From positions 1 to 6,292 of the forward strand of contig JAMBLL010000262.1 in NCBI GenBank assembly GCA_023336765.1: a DNA stretch of 6,292 nt. Reading direction: 5' to 3'. Source of the stretch: Actinomycetes bacterium (GTDB lineage: Bacteria; Actinomycetota; Acidimicrobiia; Spongiisociales; UBA5794). Shown piece by piece: positions 1 through 5,282 of the stretch (positions are counted from its first letter, which is position 1; each line of letters opens with the position of its first letter). The position numbers were made by a program, and so were the translations under genes. The notes under the pieces were generated by a model, which had not been told where the DNA came from, ran no database searches, and saw only the letters and a list, made by a program, of their open reading frames with translations.

Positions 1-631
1 TGCCACACGCCGTGAATTGTGAGAACACCCGTAGGTCGTCAAGCTTCGAGGCGATTGTCAGGATCGCCTCCGCGGGGTCAGAACTTGTGATGAGAGCATT
101 GCTGATCAGCCGGATATTCTTGTGATATTGGCGGGTCACGTCGATATTGAACTGGACCACTGGGTCCGCATCGATGATCTCGTCAGGTGCGGGATCGAAA
201 GAGACGTCGTCGACGGTGGCGGCAAAGCTCTTCGGGATGTCCACCACAAACGGGAATGTGCCCTCGTCTGACGGCTCTCCTTCGAGCGTCCACGTCAGAC
301 TCGGCTGGAGACCGCCGTCGGCGGGGTCCCACCGTGCTTCGATTGCGAATGTCGCTCCTTCTGTGAATTCTCGTGCGGCGAATACATGCCGGTACGACGT
401 CCCGTCGGGCCCCTCGATGATCTCGATATCGTCGGGTGTCATGTTGGGGAGGAAATCGGCCGTGATCTCCTTCGCGCTGACGGTGTCCGCCGTGGCCTGG
501 ACCGCTGTTGGGTCGAGTGAGGAGCCGGCGTTTTCTGTTCCGCCGCTGCCTCCACAGCCTGCGATGACCCCCACAAGAACCAGCAGGAGTAGCCCCCTTC
601 CGACTCGGCCGAAGTCCACCGAACTGGCCAC
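1..631 (-). CDS. Putative lipoprotein, unrecognised family (3' end outside window)
   Basis: The protein reads leftward and is cut by the window edge after about 210 residues. It begins with a short basic segment, then a leucine/valine-rich helix ending in the lipobox VIAGC (residues 22-26, Cys26), followed by a Gly/Ser-rich linker. This is a type II signal peptide, so the mature protein should be lipid-anchored on the outer face of the membrane. The exported part is acidic and rich in Asp, Glu, Pro and Thr, with alternating hydrophobic stretches suggesting beta structure; I recognise no domain. The GTG at 631 was chosen because CCAGGA (644-639) lies 7 bases upstream; GTG at 619 is the alternative. 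An in-frame stop at 665-667 rules out a much longer N-terminus. It follows the hairpin at 752-781, so it is probably a separate transcription unit from the dodecin operon; I see no convincing promoter. Presence as a lipoprotein is well supported, but function is unknown. Confidence 0.85.
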   Translation of the reverse strand, partial: MASSVDFGRVGRGLLLLVLVGVIAGCGGSGGTENAGSSLDPTAVQATADTVSAKEITADFLPNMTPDDIEIIEGPDGTSYRHVFAAREFTEGATFAIEARWDPADGGLQPSLTWTLEGEPSDEGTFPFVVDIPKSFAATVDDVSFDPAPDEIIDADPVVQFNIDVTRQYHKNIRLISNALITSSDPAEAILTIASKLDDLRVFSQFTACG

Positions 632-751
632 CAGAACATCCTGGCTATGGGTCGATGACGAATGCTAGAAACACACCTCGACAATGGCGCATCGGGGAGC
701 TACACCGACGTTCGGCGCCCGGTCGTTCTGTCAGGAGGAAGCCGACGCGGA

Positions 752-781
752 GTGAGGCCCCTGATCGAATAGGGGCCTCAC
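752..781 (-). terminator. Hairpin terminator after dodecin operon
   Basis: GTGAGGCCCC (752-761) and GGGGCCTCAC (772-781) are perfect reverse complements around a 10-base loop TGATCGAATA; a T-A pair can extend the stem inward to 11 bp. It starts 25 bases beyond the dodecin stop and precedes the lipoprotein gene on the same strand. No T-run follows on either strand, so it is a U-less hairpin of the kind often proposed for high-GC actinobacteria. It could also act as an mRNA-stabilising 3' end. Confidence 0.7.
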
Positions 782-806
782 GTGGTCGCTTGTGCTGGGC
801 TATTCG

Positions 807-1010
807 CTATTCGAGGACGAACGTCAACTTCATATCGACGCGGAAGCAACTGATCGTGCCGTCCTCTGAGATTTCGACCTTCTGTTCGGATATCCATGCA
901 CCCCGGATTCCCTCAACGGATTGTTGGGCCTTGGAGATGCCTTTGCGGATGGCATCCTCGAAGGACCCGGGGGAAGTAGATGTGATCTCGATCACCTTGG
1001 CAACTGACAC
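807..1010 (-). CDS. Dodecin family flavin-binding protein
   Basis: This 67-residue protein matches the usual dodecin length and pattern. It starts with the strand AKVIEIT and the TSxxSFEDAI motif. One amphipathic helix (about 16-33) follows, then the GAWISEQKVEI strand with Trp39 and Gln43, and a closing strand FRVDMKLTFVL (56-66). Dodecins assemble into hollow 12-mers that bind flavins in stacked pairs, with the Trp of this motif against the isoalloxazine ring; they are thought to store or quench excess flavin in the cytoplasm. Mycobacterial-type dodecins carry Gln in the last strand (FQVTMK); here it is Arg57, as I recall for the AWxxxQ subgroup, so ligand preference may differ. The start is GTG, with AGGAG (1023-1019) 8 bases upstream inside the methyltransferase tail. 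The start overlaps the end of the methyltransferase gene by 19 bases, suggesting coupled translation in one operon. The stop is TAG. Confidence 0.95.
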   Translation of the reverse strand: MSVAKVIEITSTSPGSFEDAIRKGISKAQQSVEGIRGAWISEQKVEISEDGTISCFRVDMKLTFVLE

Positions 1011-1888
1011 GTGCCGTGCTCCTTTCGACGCTGAAGAGCTTGGTCAGAGAATACACCCGAGAGAGAGCGAGTGGAAACTCTGGTGATGTCCTGAGCCTCG
1101 TCCTGTTCGGTGCAAGATGTACGTTGGCCAGTCTTAACCGCGTACCCTATGTAGGCGACTGCCCGTGACCTGCTGAGACGGAGTCGCACTTTCGCCCCAG
1201 CTTCGGCGTAGCTGATTTGCCGTCTTCGCAGGTTCATCATCGCCCCAACTGCTGCAGGTAGATCGCGGACCCGTACTGAGACACCGTGTACCTCATGAAC
1301 GATCAGATCGTGACGTCTCACAAGTTCGGTGAGGTCTCGCGAACCGATGAAGCGATCCCAATCGTGGAGATCTGGGGGGAGCACTCTGGTGATGCGGTTG
1401 TGTTGGGCGAGTTCGATGAGCGCCAACCTGCTCAGCAGCGTTCGATTGGGGAGAGAGAAGACGAGTACGCCGCCGGGACACAGCACCCGACCTACTTCAG
1501 CGATGACTGCATCGACGTCGTCCAGGTGTTCGAGCACTTCGGAGCACACGACCGCCTCGAAACTGTCGTTCGTGAATGGCAGGGTCTCGCCTACGCCGAG
1601 CACGAAGGATGCCGGAACGTGTTGTGCAGCGGAGCGCACGGCGGACATTGCGGGGTCAATGCCAACGACGTCGTATCCCGCATCCGCCAGCAAGGCTGCC
1701 AGGAACCCTCCGCCAGACCCGATGTCAAGCACAGCTGAACCCTCAGCGACATTGGTGTCTCTGAGCGTGGCGAGGAGGTAGGGCCCGCGCAGTGGCCCGA
1801 TCAGGGCATGCAGACCGTAGAGGAACCCATCCGGATTCCACCAGGCCTCGTCATCGAACACGGATTCTCTTGACACGGCTGGAAGCAT
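992..1888 (-). CDS. Class I SAM-dependent methyltransferase, UbiG-like
   Basis: The 298-residue protein has the Rossmann methyltransferase core. Motif I is VLDIGSGGG (53-61), the acidic end of strand 2 is GIDPA (Asp78), and the post-motif region is CSEVLEHLDDVD (115-125). A CPGGVLVFSLPN strand (137-148) follows. The N-terminal EAWWNPDGFLYGLH (14-27) and the LHDWDRFI segment (174-181) resemble UbiG/Coq3 O-methyltransferases. Because actinobacteria use menaquinone, the substrate is probably not a ubiquinone precursor; the real acceptor is unknown. The frame stays open up to an ATG at 2059, but that codon lies inside the LexA operator and the added residues look non-coding. The ATG at 1888 fits the family N-terminus, although GAGG is a long 12 bases away; TTG at 1897 is possible. 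About 45 residues after the usual end (near YIGYAVK, 252) look unconserved and run into the dodecin start. It is first gene of the leftward operon and diverges from imuA. Confidence 0.88.
   Translation of the reverse strand: MLPAVSRESVFDDEAWWNPDGFLYGLHALIGPLRGPYLLATLRDTNVAEGSAVLDIGSGGGFLAALLADAGYDVVGIDPAMSAVRSAAQHVPASFVLGVGETLPFTNDSFEAVVCSEVLEHLDDVDAVIAEVGRVLCPGGVLVFSLPNRTLLSRLALIELAQHNRITRVLPPDLHDWDRFIGSRDLTELVRRHDLIVHEVHGVSVRVRDLPAAVGAMMNLRRRQISYAEAGAKVRLRLSRSRAVAYIGYAVKTGQRTSCTEQDEAQDITRVSTRSLSGVFSDQALQRRKEHGTCQLPR
1019..1023 (-). promoter_or_regulatory. Ribosome binding site of dodecin
   Basis: AGGAG on the minus strand lies 8 bases before the GTG at 1010 and fixes that start. It is inside the last codons of the upstream methyltransferase, so ribosomes finishing that gene pass over it. 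Confidence 0.75.
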
Positions 1889-2045
1889 CTCACATCGCAA
1901 CCTCGCAGAGGCACTGAGGATTCCGCCAGATGAACTCAGCTCTGTTCGCCGATGGATGTGTCTGATGTCGACTGCATCAGGGATTCGAGAGTCCCACGCT
2001 CGGCGAGTAGCCCATCGCCCCTGAACTGAGAACGGTAAACTTCTT

Positions 2046-2074
2046 CGCCAATCGAACATATGTTCGACTATACT
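2046..2074 (+). promoter_or_regulatory. imuA-imuB promoter
   Basis: TATACT at 2069-2074 differs from the TATAAT -10 consensus by one base and touches the right edge of the LexA box. A -35 element would fall around 2044-2051 (TTCGCC region) and is poor, which would suit a promoter that relies on the strong -10. Transcription would begin near 2080-2082, giving a leader of about 40 bases. Confidence 0.65.
2052..2067. promoter_or_regulatory. LexA operator (SOS box)
   Basis: TCGAACATATGTTCGA is a perfect 16-bp palindrome that matches the LexA operator of Gram-positive and actinobacterial species (core CGAAC-N4-GTTCG). It is directly followed by the -10 hexamer of the imuA promoter, so bound LexA would block RNA polymerase. 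The next gene pair, imuA-imuB, is a known SOS-regulated set, which supports the assignment. I found no second copy of comparable quality in the window. Confidence 0.93.
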
Positions 2075-2109
2075 ATTGGTTCAGCGATGGCGCACGCTGG
2101 GTGAAAGAC

Positions 2110-2115
2110 AAGAGG
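2110..2115 (+). promoter_or_regulatory. Ribosome binding site of imuA
   Basis: AAGAGG lies 8 bases before GTG 2124 and decides that start. The upstream TTG at 2076, also in frame, overlaps the promoter region and would lie at or before the expected transcription start. Confidence 0.7.
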
Positions 2116-2123
2116 ACACCAGC

Positions 2124-2777
2124 GTGGTCGCAGATATTGAACCGATAGCCCCCGTGACCCCGGTTGATGCGCGTGACAGGGGAAGAGAGGAGATCTTCTC
2201 GCTATCCCCTGGCCAGATCGCAGGGCTCACCGGTATACCAGGGTCGGGGCTTACCAGGGTCGGCCTGTCGCTTATCGCCCCGTACGCGGCCCAGGGCCAC
2301 CTTGCGTATCTCGATGTCCGAGGCTGGGCGAGTCCTCTCACAGCATGGGAACTCGGGATCGACCCTGAGCGCTTCATCGTTGTGCGCACGGACGACATCG
2401 TCACCTGGGGTCGGGTTGTGGGGACACTGCTTGATGGAATGCGCGGGGTGTACGCCGAGATCCCTCACGGAGTCAAGGACTCTGCACTTCGAACTCTTGC
2501 AGCACGGGCCAGGACACGTCGAACCCCTCTCGTGTTCCGCTCTCTTGCAGGAAAGCTTCCCCAGGGAGTTGTGCATCTGCATCTCAAGGCACGTGAGGTG
2601 GCATGGGAAGGGACCGGGCAGGGCCATGGTGCGCTGATCCGTCGACGCACGCTGCTCGACGCATCAGGGAAGGCAACGAGGGGAATGGAACGGACGATCG
2701 AGATCGAGGATGATGGAACGAACCATATGCGTGTGGTACCCAACCTGGGCACTCAGACGTCCAGACGTTTCGCCTGA
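2124..2777 (+). CDS. imuA: ImuA-type RecA-fold SOS mutasome protein
   Basis: This 217-residue cytoplasmic protein is read as the ImuA/ImuA' accessory factor, a RecA-fold partner that joins ImuB and DnaE2 in error-prone translesion synthesis. Evidence is its place between a LexA box and imuB, and a RecA-like order of elements. GQIAGLTGIPGSGLTR (30-45) sits at the Walker A position, HLAYLDVRGWASPLTAWELG (59-78) resembles the strand and helix after it, and PERFIVVRTDD (81-91) and RTPLVFRSLAG (133-143) look like core strands. The P-loop reads GIPGSGLT, with Leu43 where ATPases have Lys, so ATP hydrolysis is doubtful. No clear Walker B is seen. Sequence divergence is normal for this family, so the name rests partly on context. 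GTG 2124 was chosen for its ribosome binding site. Its last 68 bases overlap imuB in another frame, implying coupled expression. Confidence 0.85.
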   Translation: MVADIEPIAPVTPVDARDRGREEIFSLSPGQIAGLTGIPGSGLTRVGLSLIAPYAAQGHLAYLDVRGWASPLTAWELGIDPERFIVVRTDDIVTWGRVVGTLLDGMRGVYAEIPHGVKDSALRTLAARARTRRTPLVFRSLAGKLPQGVVHLHLKAREVAWEGTGQGHGALIRRRTLLDASGKATRGMERTIEIEDDGTNHMRVVPNLGTQTSRRFA

Positions 2778-4185
2778 CGCACCCCACCAAGCGGTCGACG
2801 ACTCGAACACGGTTGTCGCATTGAACCCTCTTGCCCATGACGCGGGTGTCAGAGTTGGGATGGGACGAAGGGCGGCAGAGGCGTTGTGTCCAACGGTGGT
2901 CACCATCGAGCGTGACCAGTCCGCAGACATGGCACGGTTCGAACCTGTCGTGGAGAGGATCGAGTCCATCGTTCCCCGTGTCGAGATCGCAGACCCGGGG
3001 AGGGCGTTCATACCGATACGCGGTGCTGTGACGTACTACGGGGGAGAGCAGGCCCTCATCGAGAGGATCAACAAGGAACTCGATACGTTCGGCGGTGACT
3101 ACCGACTCGGTCTCGCAGCAGGGCCCTTCGCTGCATGGCAGGCGGTGCAACAAACCTCCCGGGATTCCAGGGTTTTCGTTGTCACCGATGACGATGCGTT
3201 CCTCTCGCAACTCGATGTATCGGCGATCGGGAGCGAAGAACTCGCCGCAACGTTCCGGTGGCTCGGCATCACGACACTCGGTGCGCTCGGAGAACTGCCC
3301 TATGACGCGGTCATATCGAGGTTCGGCCGCCAGGGGATGGATGCGCATCGTATTGCACGTGGGATGGGGCGAAGCCCCTCCCCGAGGGATATCCCTCCAG
3401 ACCCGGGAGTTGAGTCGTCGTTCGACCCGCCGATCCAGGACTTCGAACAAGCGTCTTTCATCGCACGCAACCTGGCCCAACGGCTGATCAGCGGCCTTGC
3501 GCCTCATGGGATGGCACCCCACAGAGTCGTTGTTAGCGTGGTCGCTGCCGATGGAACGGAGCGTGTCAGGTCGTGGAGGAGCGCTGATCCCTTTGATGAC
3601 CACACTCTCACGGACCGCGTGCGGTGGCAGCTACGAGCGTGGATCGAAGGCGTGTCAGCGGGTATCAGAGGGGGGATCTCCTTTCTTCGTCTTGAACCAG
3701 ATGACCTGTCAGGAAGCGGTCGACAACTCTCGCTCGCAGAGGACGCAAAGGAAACCATGGAGATGCAACGTGTGCTCATGGAGGTGCAGGCGATTGCGGG
3801 TCCGGACAGTGTCCTGGTTGCATCGCCTCAGGGAGGGAGAGACCCTGCACAGCAGGTGTTGTGGAGTCGCTGGGGCGATGACCCTGTGTCTCATGCACGA
3901 GATACCGACGCACCCTGGCCTGGGAGGATCCCGAGCCCTGCACCTGCATTGGTCCCTCCCAATCCTGTTCCCTTTGTTGTGTCCTGGGCCGACGGGTCAC
4001 CTGAACAGGTCAGGTTGGCCAGCCGATGGGTGCCAGTGTTGTCATGGGCGGGGCCATGGAGAAGTGTTGGGAGGTGGTGGGATGGGGAAGGGATGGCTGA
4101 CCGGTACCAGATCGTCACCTCAGCGGGTGCGTACCTCTGTGAGGTGAAGGATGGGAAGACGTACCTGCTGGGGGTGTATGACTAG
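2710..4185 (+). CDS. imuB: ImuB, catalytically inactive Y-family polymerase homologue
   Basis: The 491-residue protein follows the Y-family plan but lacks active-site residues. The N-terminal CVWYPTW (7-13) replaces the DxDxFFASVE motif, and IADPGRAFIPIRG (93-105) replaces the SxDE motif, as in ImuB. Further signs are LGITTLGALGELP (185-197) in the helix-hairpin region, ARGMGRSPSPRD (216-227), GPDSVLVASPQGGRDPAQQV (364-383) and the ImuB C-terminal block WAGPW...RWWDGEGMADRYQI (446-468). QLSLA (339-343) resembles the beta-clamp motif QLSLF. In mycobacteria ImuB bridges DnaE2, ImuA' and the sliding clamp at stalled forks; the same role is inferred here. No dnaE2 lies in the window, so the polymerase must come from elsewhere. 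ATG 2710 follows GAGG with no spacer, and ATG 2713 directly behind is equally plausible. Expression should follow imuA and LexA control. Confidence 0.95.
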   Translation: MMERTICVWYPTWALRRPDVSPDAPHQAVDDSNTVVALNPLAHDAGVRVGMGRRAAEALCPTVVTIERDQSADMARFEPVVERIESIVPRVEIADPGRAFIPIRGAVTYYGGEQALIERINKELDTFGGDYRLGLAAGPFAAWQAVQQTSRDSRVFVVTDDDAFLSQLDVSAIGSEELAATFRWLGITTLGALGELPYDAVISRFGRQGMDAHRIARGMGRSPSPRDIPPDPGVESSFDPPIQDFEQASFIARNLAQRLISGLAPHGMAPHRVVVSVVAADGTERVRSWRSADPFDDHTLTDRVRWQLRAWIEGVSAGIRGGISFLRLEPDDLSGSGRQLSLAEDAKETMEMQRVLMEVQAIAGPDSVLVASPQGGRDPAQQVLWSRWGDDPVSHARDTDAPWPGRIPSPAPALVPPNPVPFVVSWADGSPEQVRLASRWVPVLSWAGPWRSVGRWWDGEGMADRYQIVTSAGAYLCEVKDGKTYLLGVYD

Positions 4186-4187
4186 AA

Positions 4188-4212
4188 CAGCCGTCAGCCG
4201 TCAGCCGTCAGC
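4188..4212 (+). repeat. Heptamer tandem repeat, CCGTCAG x3
   Basis: Three perfect CCGTCAG units (4191-4197, 4198-4204, 4205-4211) are preceded by a partial unit CAG and followed by one more C. The array begins three bases after the imuB stop. On the minus strand each unit contains TGA; since seven is not a multiple of three, the three units put a stop in all three minus frames. It resembles the short tandem heptanucleotide repeats described from cyanobacteria, but the origin here is unknown. Confidence 0.9.
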
Positions 4213-4454
4213 AGGAACCTCGTCCAGATCGTTCGGCTGGCGCCTCACTTTCAGATGTGAGATCGCTCGCGGGCTCGCTTGCAGACAGAGAATCGCTCTG
4301 GTGTCTGGTGTCCCTGAACGCAGAGATCATGATTCGTTCTTGCGCTGTCGCTTCCCTGCTTCCACCATGTGTGGCTGACCTGCTGCGCGCGCACCGGTCG
4401 GAGAACGCGTGAAGATCATGAAATCTGGAAGTTGAGCACGTAGAGTGGTGGAAC
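4213..4454 (+). other. Intergenic region without recognised gene
   Basis: Between the heptamers and the next ribosome binding site I see no convincing gene, RNA or strong hairpin. CTCAC/GTGAG (4244-4248 and 4257-4261) can form only a 5-bp stem with no T-run. The promoter of the gene at 4469 should lie here; TAGAGT (4441-4446) is a possible -10 without a clear -35. The octamer GATCATGA occurs twice (near 4325 and 4414). Confidence 0.5.
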
Positions 4455-4460
4455 AGGAGG
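4455..4460 (+). promoter_or_regulatory. Ribosome binding site, AGGAGG
   Basis: A perfect AGGAGG lies 8 bases before ATG 4469. It decides that start over the in-frame GTG at 4445, which lies upstream of it. Confidence 0.9.
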
Positions 4461-4468
4461 TAAACGAT

Positions 4469-5026
4469 ATGCAACGAAGAAGGAGATACGCAGCCTTCAC
4501 CTTGCTTGCCTCGGTGACCATGCTTTCGGTCGCTGTGTTTGCAAGTCCAGTATCGGCTGAGGTGATCGAAGGGCCGTGCACCGGGAGCGCCACATTCTCG
4601 GGTCCCATCACGGTCACCGAGAGCCAACCACTCGATGTGACCACGATCGTCCCCGCCGAGGACACCGTTCAGTATGTTGGCAATCTGAACATTGATCCGC
4701 CAAGTGACCTCGTTCCATTCGCTGGCGGGATCGATGTCGCTCTGCCACCCCCCTTCGGTGGGTGGACTGTGGTGTCTTGGACCGGTGACACTGTTGAGGT
4801 GTCGGATTCTGGCTCCTATGCATATGCGGTGCCCTCGTGGGTGCCCCGGGGAACTGGCGGTCTGAAGGTCACAGCGACGCACACGCAGCAGGGGACAACG
4901 TGCATCGTTGCTGTAACGATGGCTCTTGATGGCAGTCCAGGTGCTGGTGCGTTCATAGGCGCAGCCGCTGCAGTGGCATTCGGCGTCGGCACCCTCGGTG
5001 CAGGCATCAAGAAGAAGGGTGCATGA
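4469..5026 (+). CDS. Secreted, C-terminally membrane-anchored protein of unknown function
   Basis: The 185-residue protein has a classic Sec signal peptide: RRRR at 3-6, a hydrophobic core (about 8-25) and the cleavage-like site PVSA|EV after residue 30. The exported part (31-157) is beta-rich, with many Thr, Val, Gly and Pro, and contains only two cysteines, Cys37 and Cys145, which could form one disulfide closing an Ig-like sandwich. Near the end GAGAFIGAAAAVAFGVGTLGAGI (158-180) is a membrane helix stopped by KKK, giving a type I topology with the domain outside. No LPxTG-like motif is present. I recall similar GPCTGSATF-type proteins in actinobacterial genomes but know no function. The strong ribosome binding site suggests good expression. 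The stop overlaps the start of the next gene in ATGA, so the two are probably translated together and may act together at the cell surface. Confidence 0.87.
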   Translation: MQRRRRYAAFTLLASVTMLSVAVFASPVSAEVIEGPCTGSATFSGPITVTESQPLDVTTIVPAEDTVQYVGNLNIDPPSDLVPFAGGIDVALPPPFGGWTVVSWTGDTVEVSDSGSYAYAVPSWVPRGTGGLKVTATHTQQGTTCIVAVTMALDGSPGAGAFIGAAAAVAFGVGTLGAGIKKKGA

Positions 5027-5250
5027 TGAAGGGTCGACCAGTATTGGGAGTTGTCAGCGGTTTCTTCTTCGGTGTGTTCGCAGGTATCAGCTTGTTCCTG
5101 TGGGGTGTCATAGATCTTCACTCGGTGTGGCTGTGGGTCCTGCCGCTCGCCGGCATCGTGCTAGGTCTTGTTATGGCGGCATGGGCCCCGTTTGGCTCGG
5201 ACGCGGATGACAGTCGGTCGCGAATACCGCCGGACGATCCTGATCGGTGA
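5023..5250 (+). CDS. Small two-helix membrane protein of unknown function
   Basis: This 75-residue protein starts in the ATGA overlap with the secreted protein upstream; ATG 5026 is an equally possible start. It has two hydrophobic segments, VLGVVSGFFFGVFAGISLFLWGV (7-29) and VWLWVLPLAGIVLGLVMAAW (35-54), joined by a short IDLHS turn. The hydrophilic tail is rich in Asp, Arg and Pro (SDADDSRSRIPPDDPDR). A basic N-terminus and short loop suggest both ends are cytoplasmic. AAGAAGGG lies just before the start and can serve as ribosome binding site. The final codons and the TGA stop are built from the TGATCGG heptamer array. No family is recognised. The tight coupling suggests a partner of the anchored surface protein, for example a helper in its membrane placement, but that is inference. 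Confidence 0.8.
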   Translation: MMKGRPVLGVVSGFFFGVFAGISLFLWGVIDLHSVWLWVLPLAGIVLGLVMAAWAPFGSDADDSRSRIPPDDPDR

Positions 5251-5282
5251 TCGGTGATCGGTCTTCAGTTATCGGTCTTCGG
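5241..5282 (+). repeat. Degenerate heptamer array, TGATCGG/TCTTCGG type
   Basis: Six consecutive 7-base units can be read: TGATCGG three times (5241-5261), then TCTTCAG, TTATCGG and TCTTCGG (5262-5282). The second half also shows a 14-base period. The stop of the two-helix protein (5248-5250) and the stop of the convergent acyltransferase (5269-5271, TTA on plus) both lie inside it. The three TGATCGG units place TGA in all three plus frames. No hairpin is apparent, so it is not an ordinary bidirectional terminator. Confidence 0.88.

Noticed and set aside
147..668. 173-codon open frame on the plus strand
   Set aside because: It lies antisense to the lipoprotein, is rich in Ser/Pro/Thr with no domain, and has no ribosome binding site; the minus frame has a lipobox.
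1286..1781. Plus-strand open frames of about 150 codons opposite the methyltransferase
   Set aside because: They mirror the conserved methyltransferase motifs on the other strand and show no protein family features.
1889..2059. N-terminal extension of the methyltransferase up to ATG 2059
   Set aside because: The ATG lies inside the LexA palindrome, and the added 57 residues do not resemble UbiG-type N-termini.
2803..2819. TCGAACACGGTTGTCG as a second LexA site
   Set aside because: The right half site does not match GTTCG at the required spacing, and it lies inside imuB.
2584..3603. 339-codon open frame on the minus strand
   Set aside because: It is antisense to imuA/imuB, has Arg/Pro/Cys-rich composition and no motif; the plus frame is clearly ImuB.
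4244..4261. CTCAC/GTGAG hairpin as terminator of imuB
   Set aside because: The stem is only 5 bp with an 8-base loop and no T-run, so it could easily occur by chance.
4208..4882. 224-codon open frame on the minus strand
   Set aside because: It crosses the ribosome binding site and signal peptide of the plus gene at 4469 and shows no protein-like pattern.
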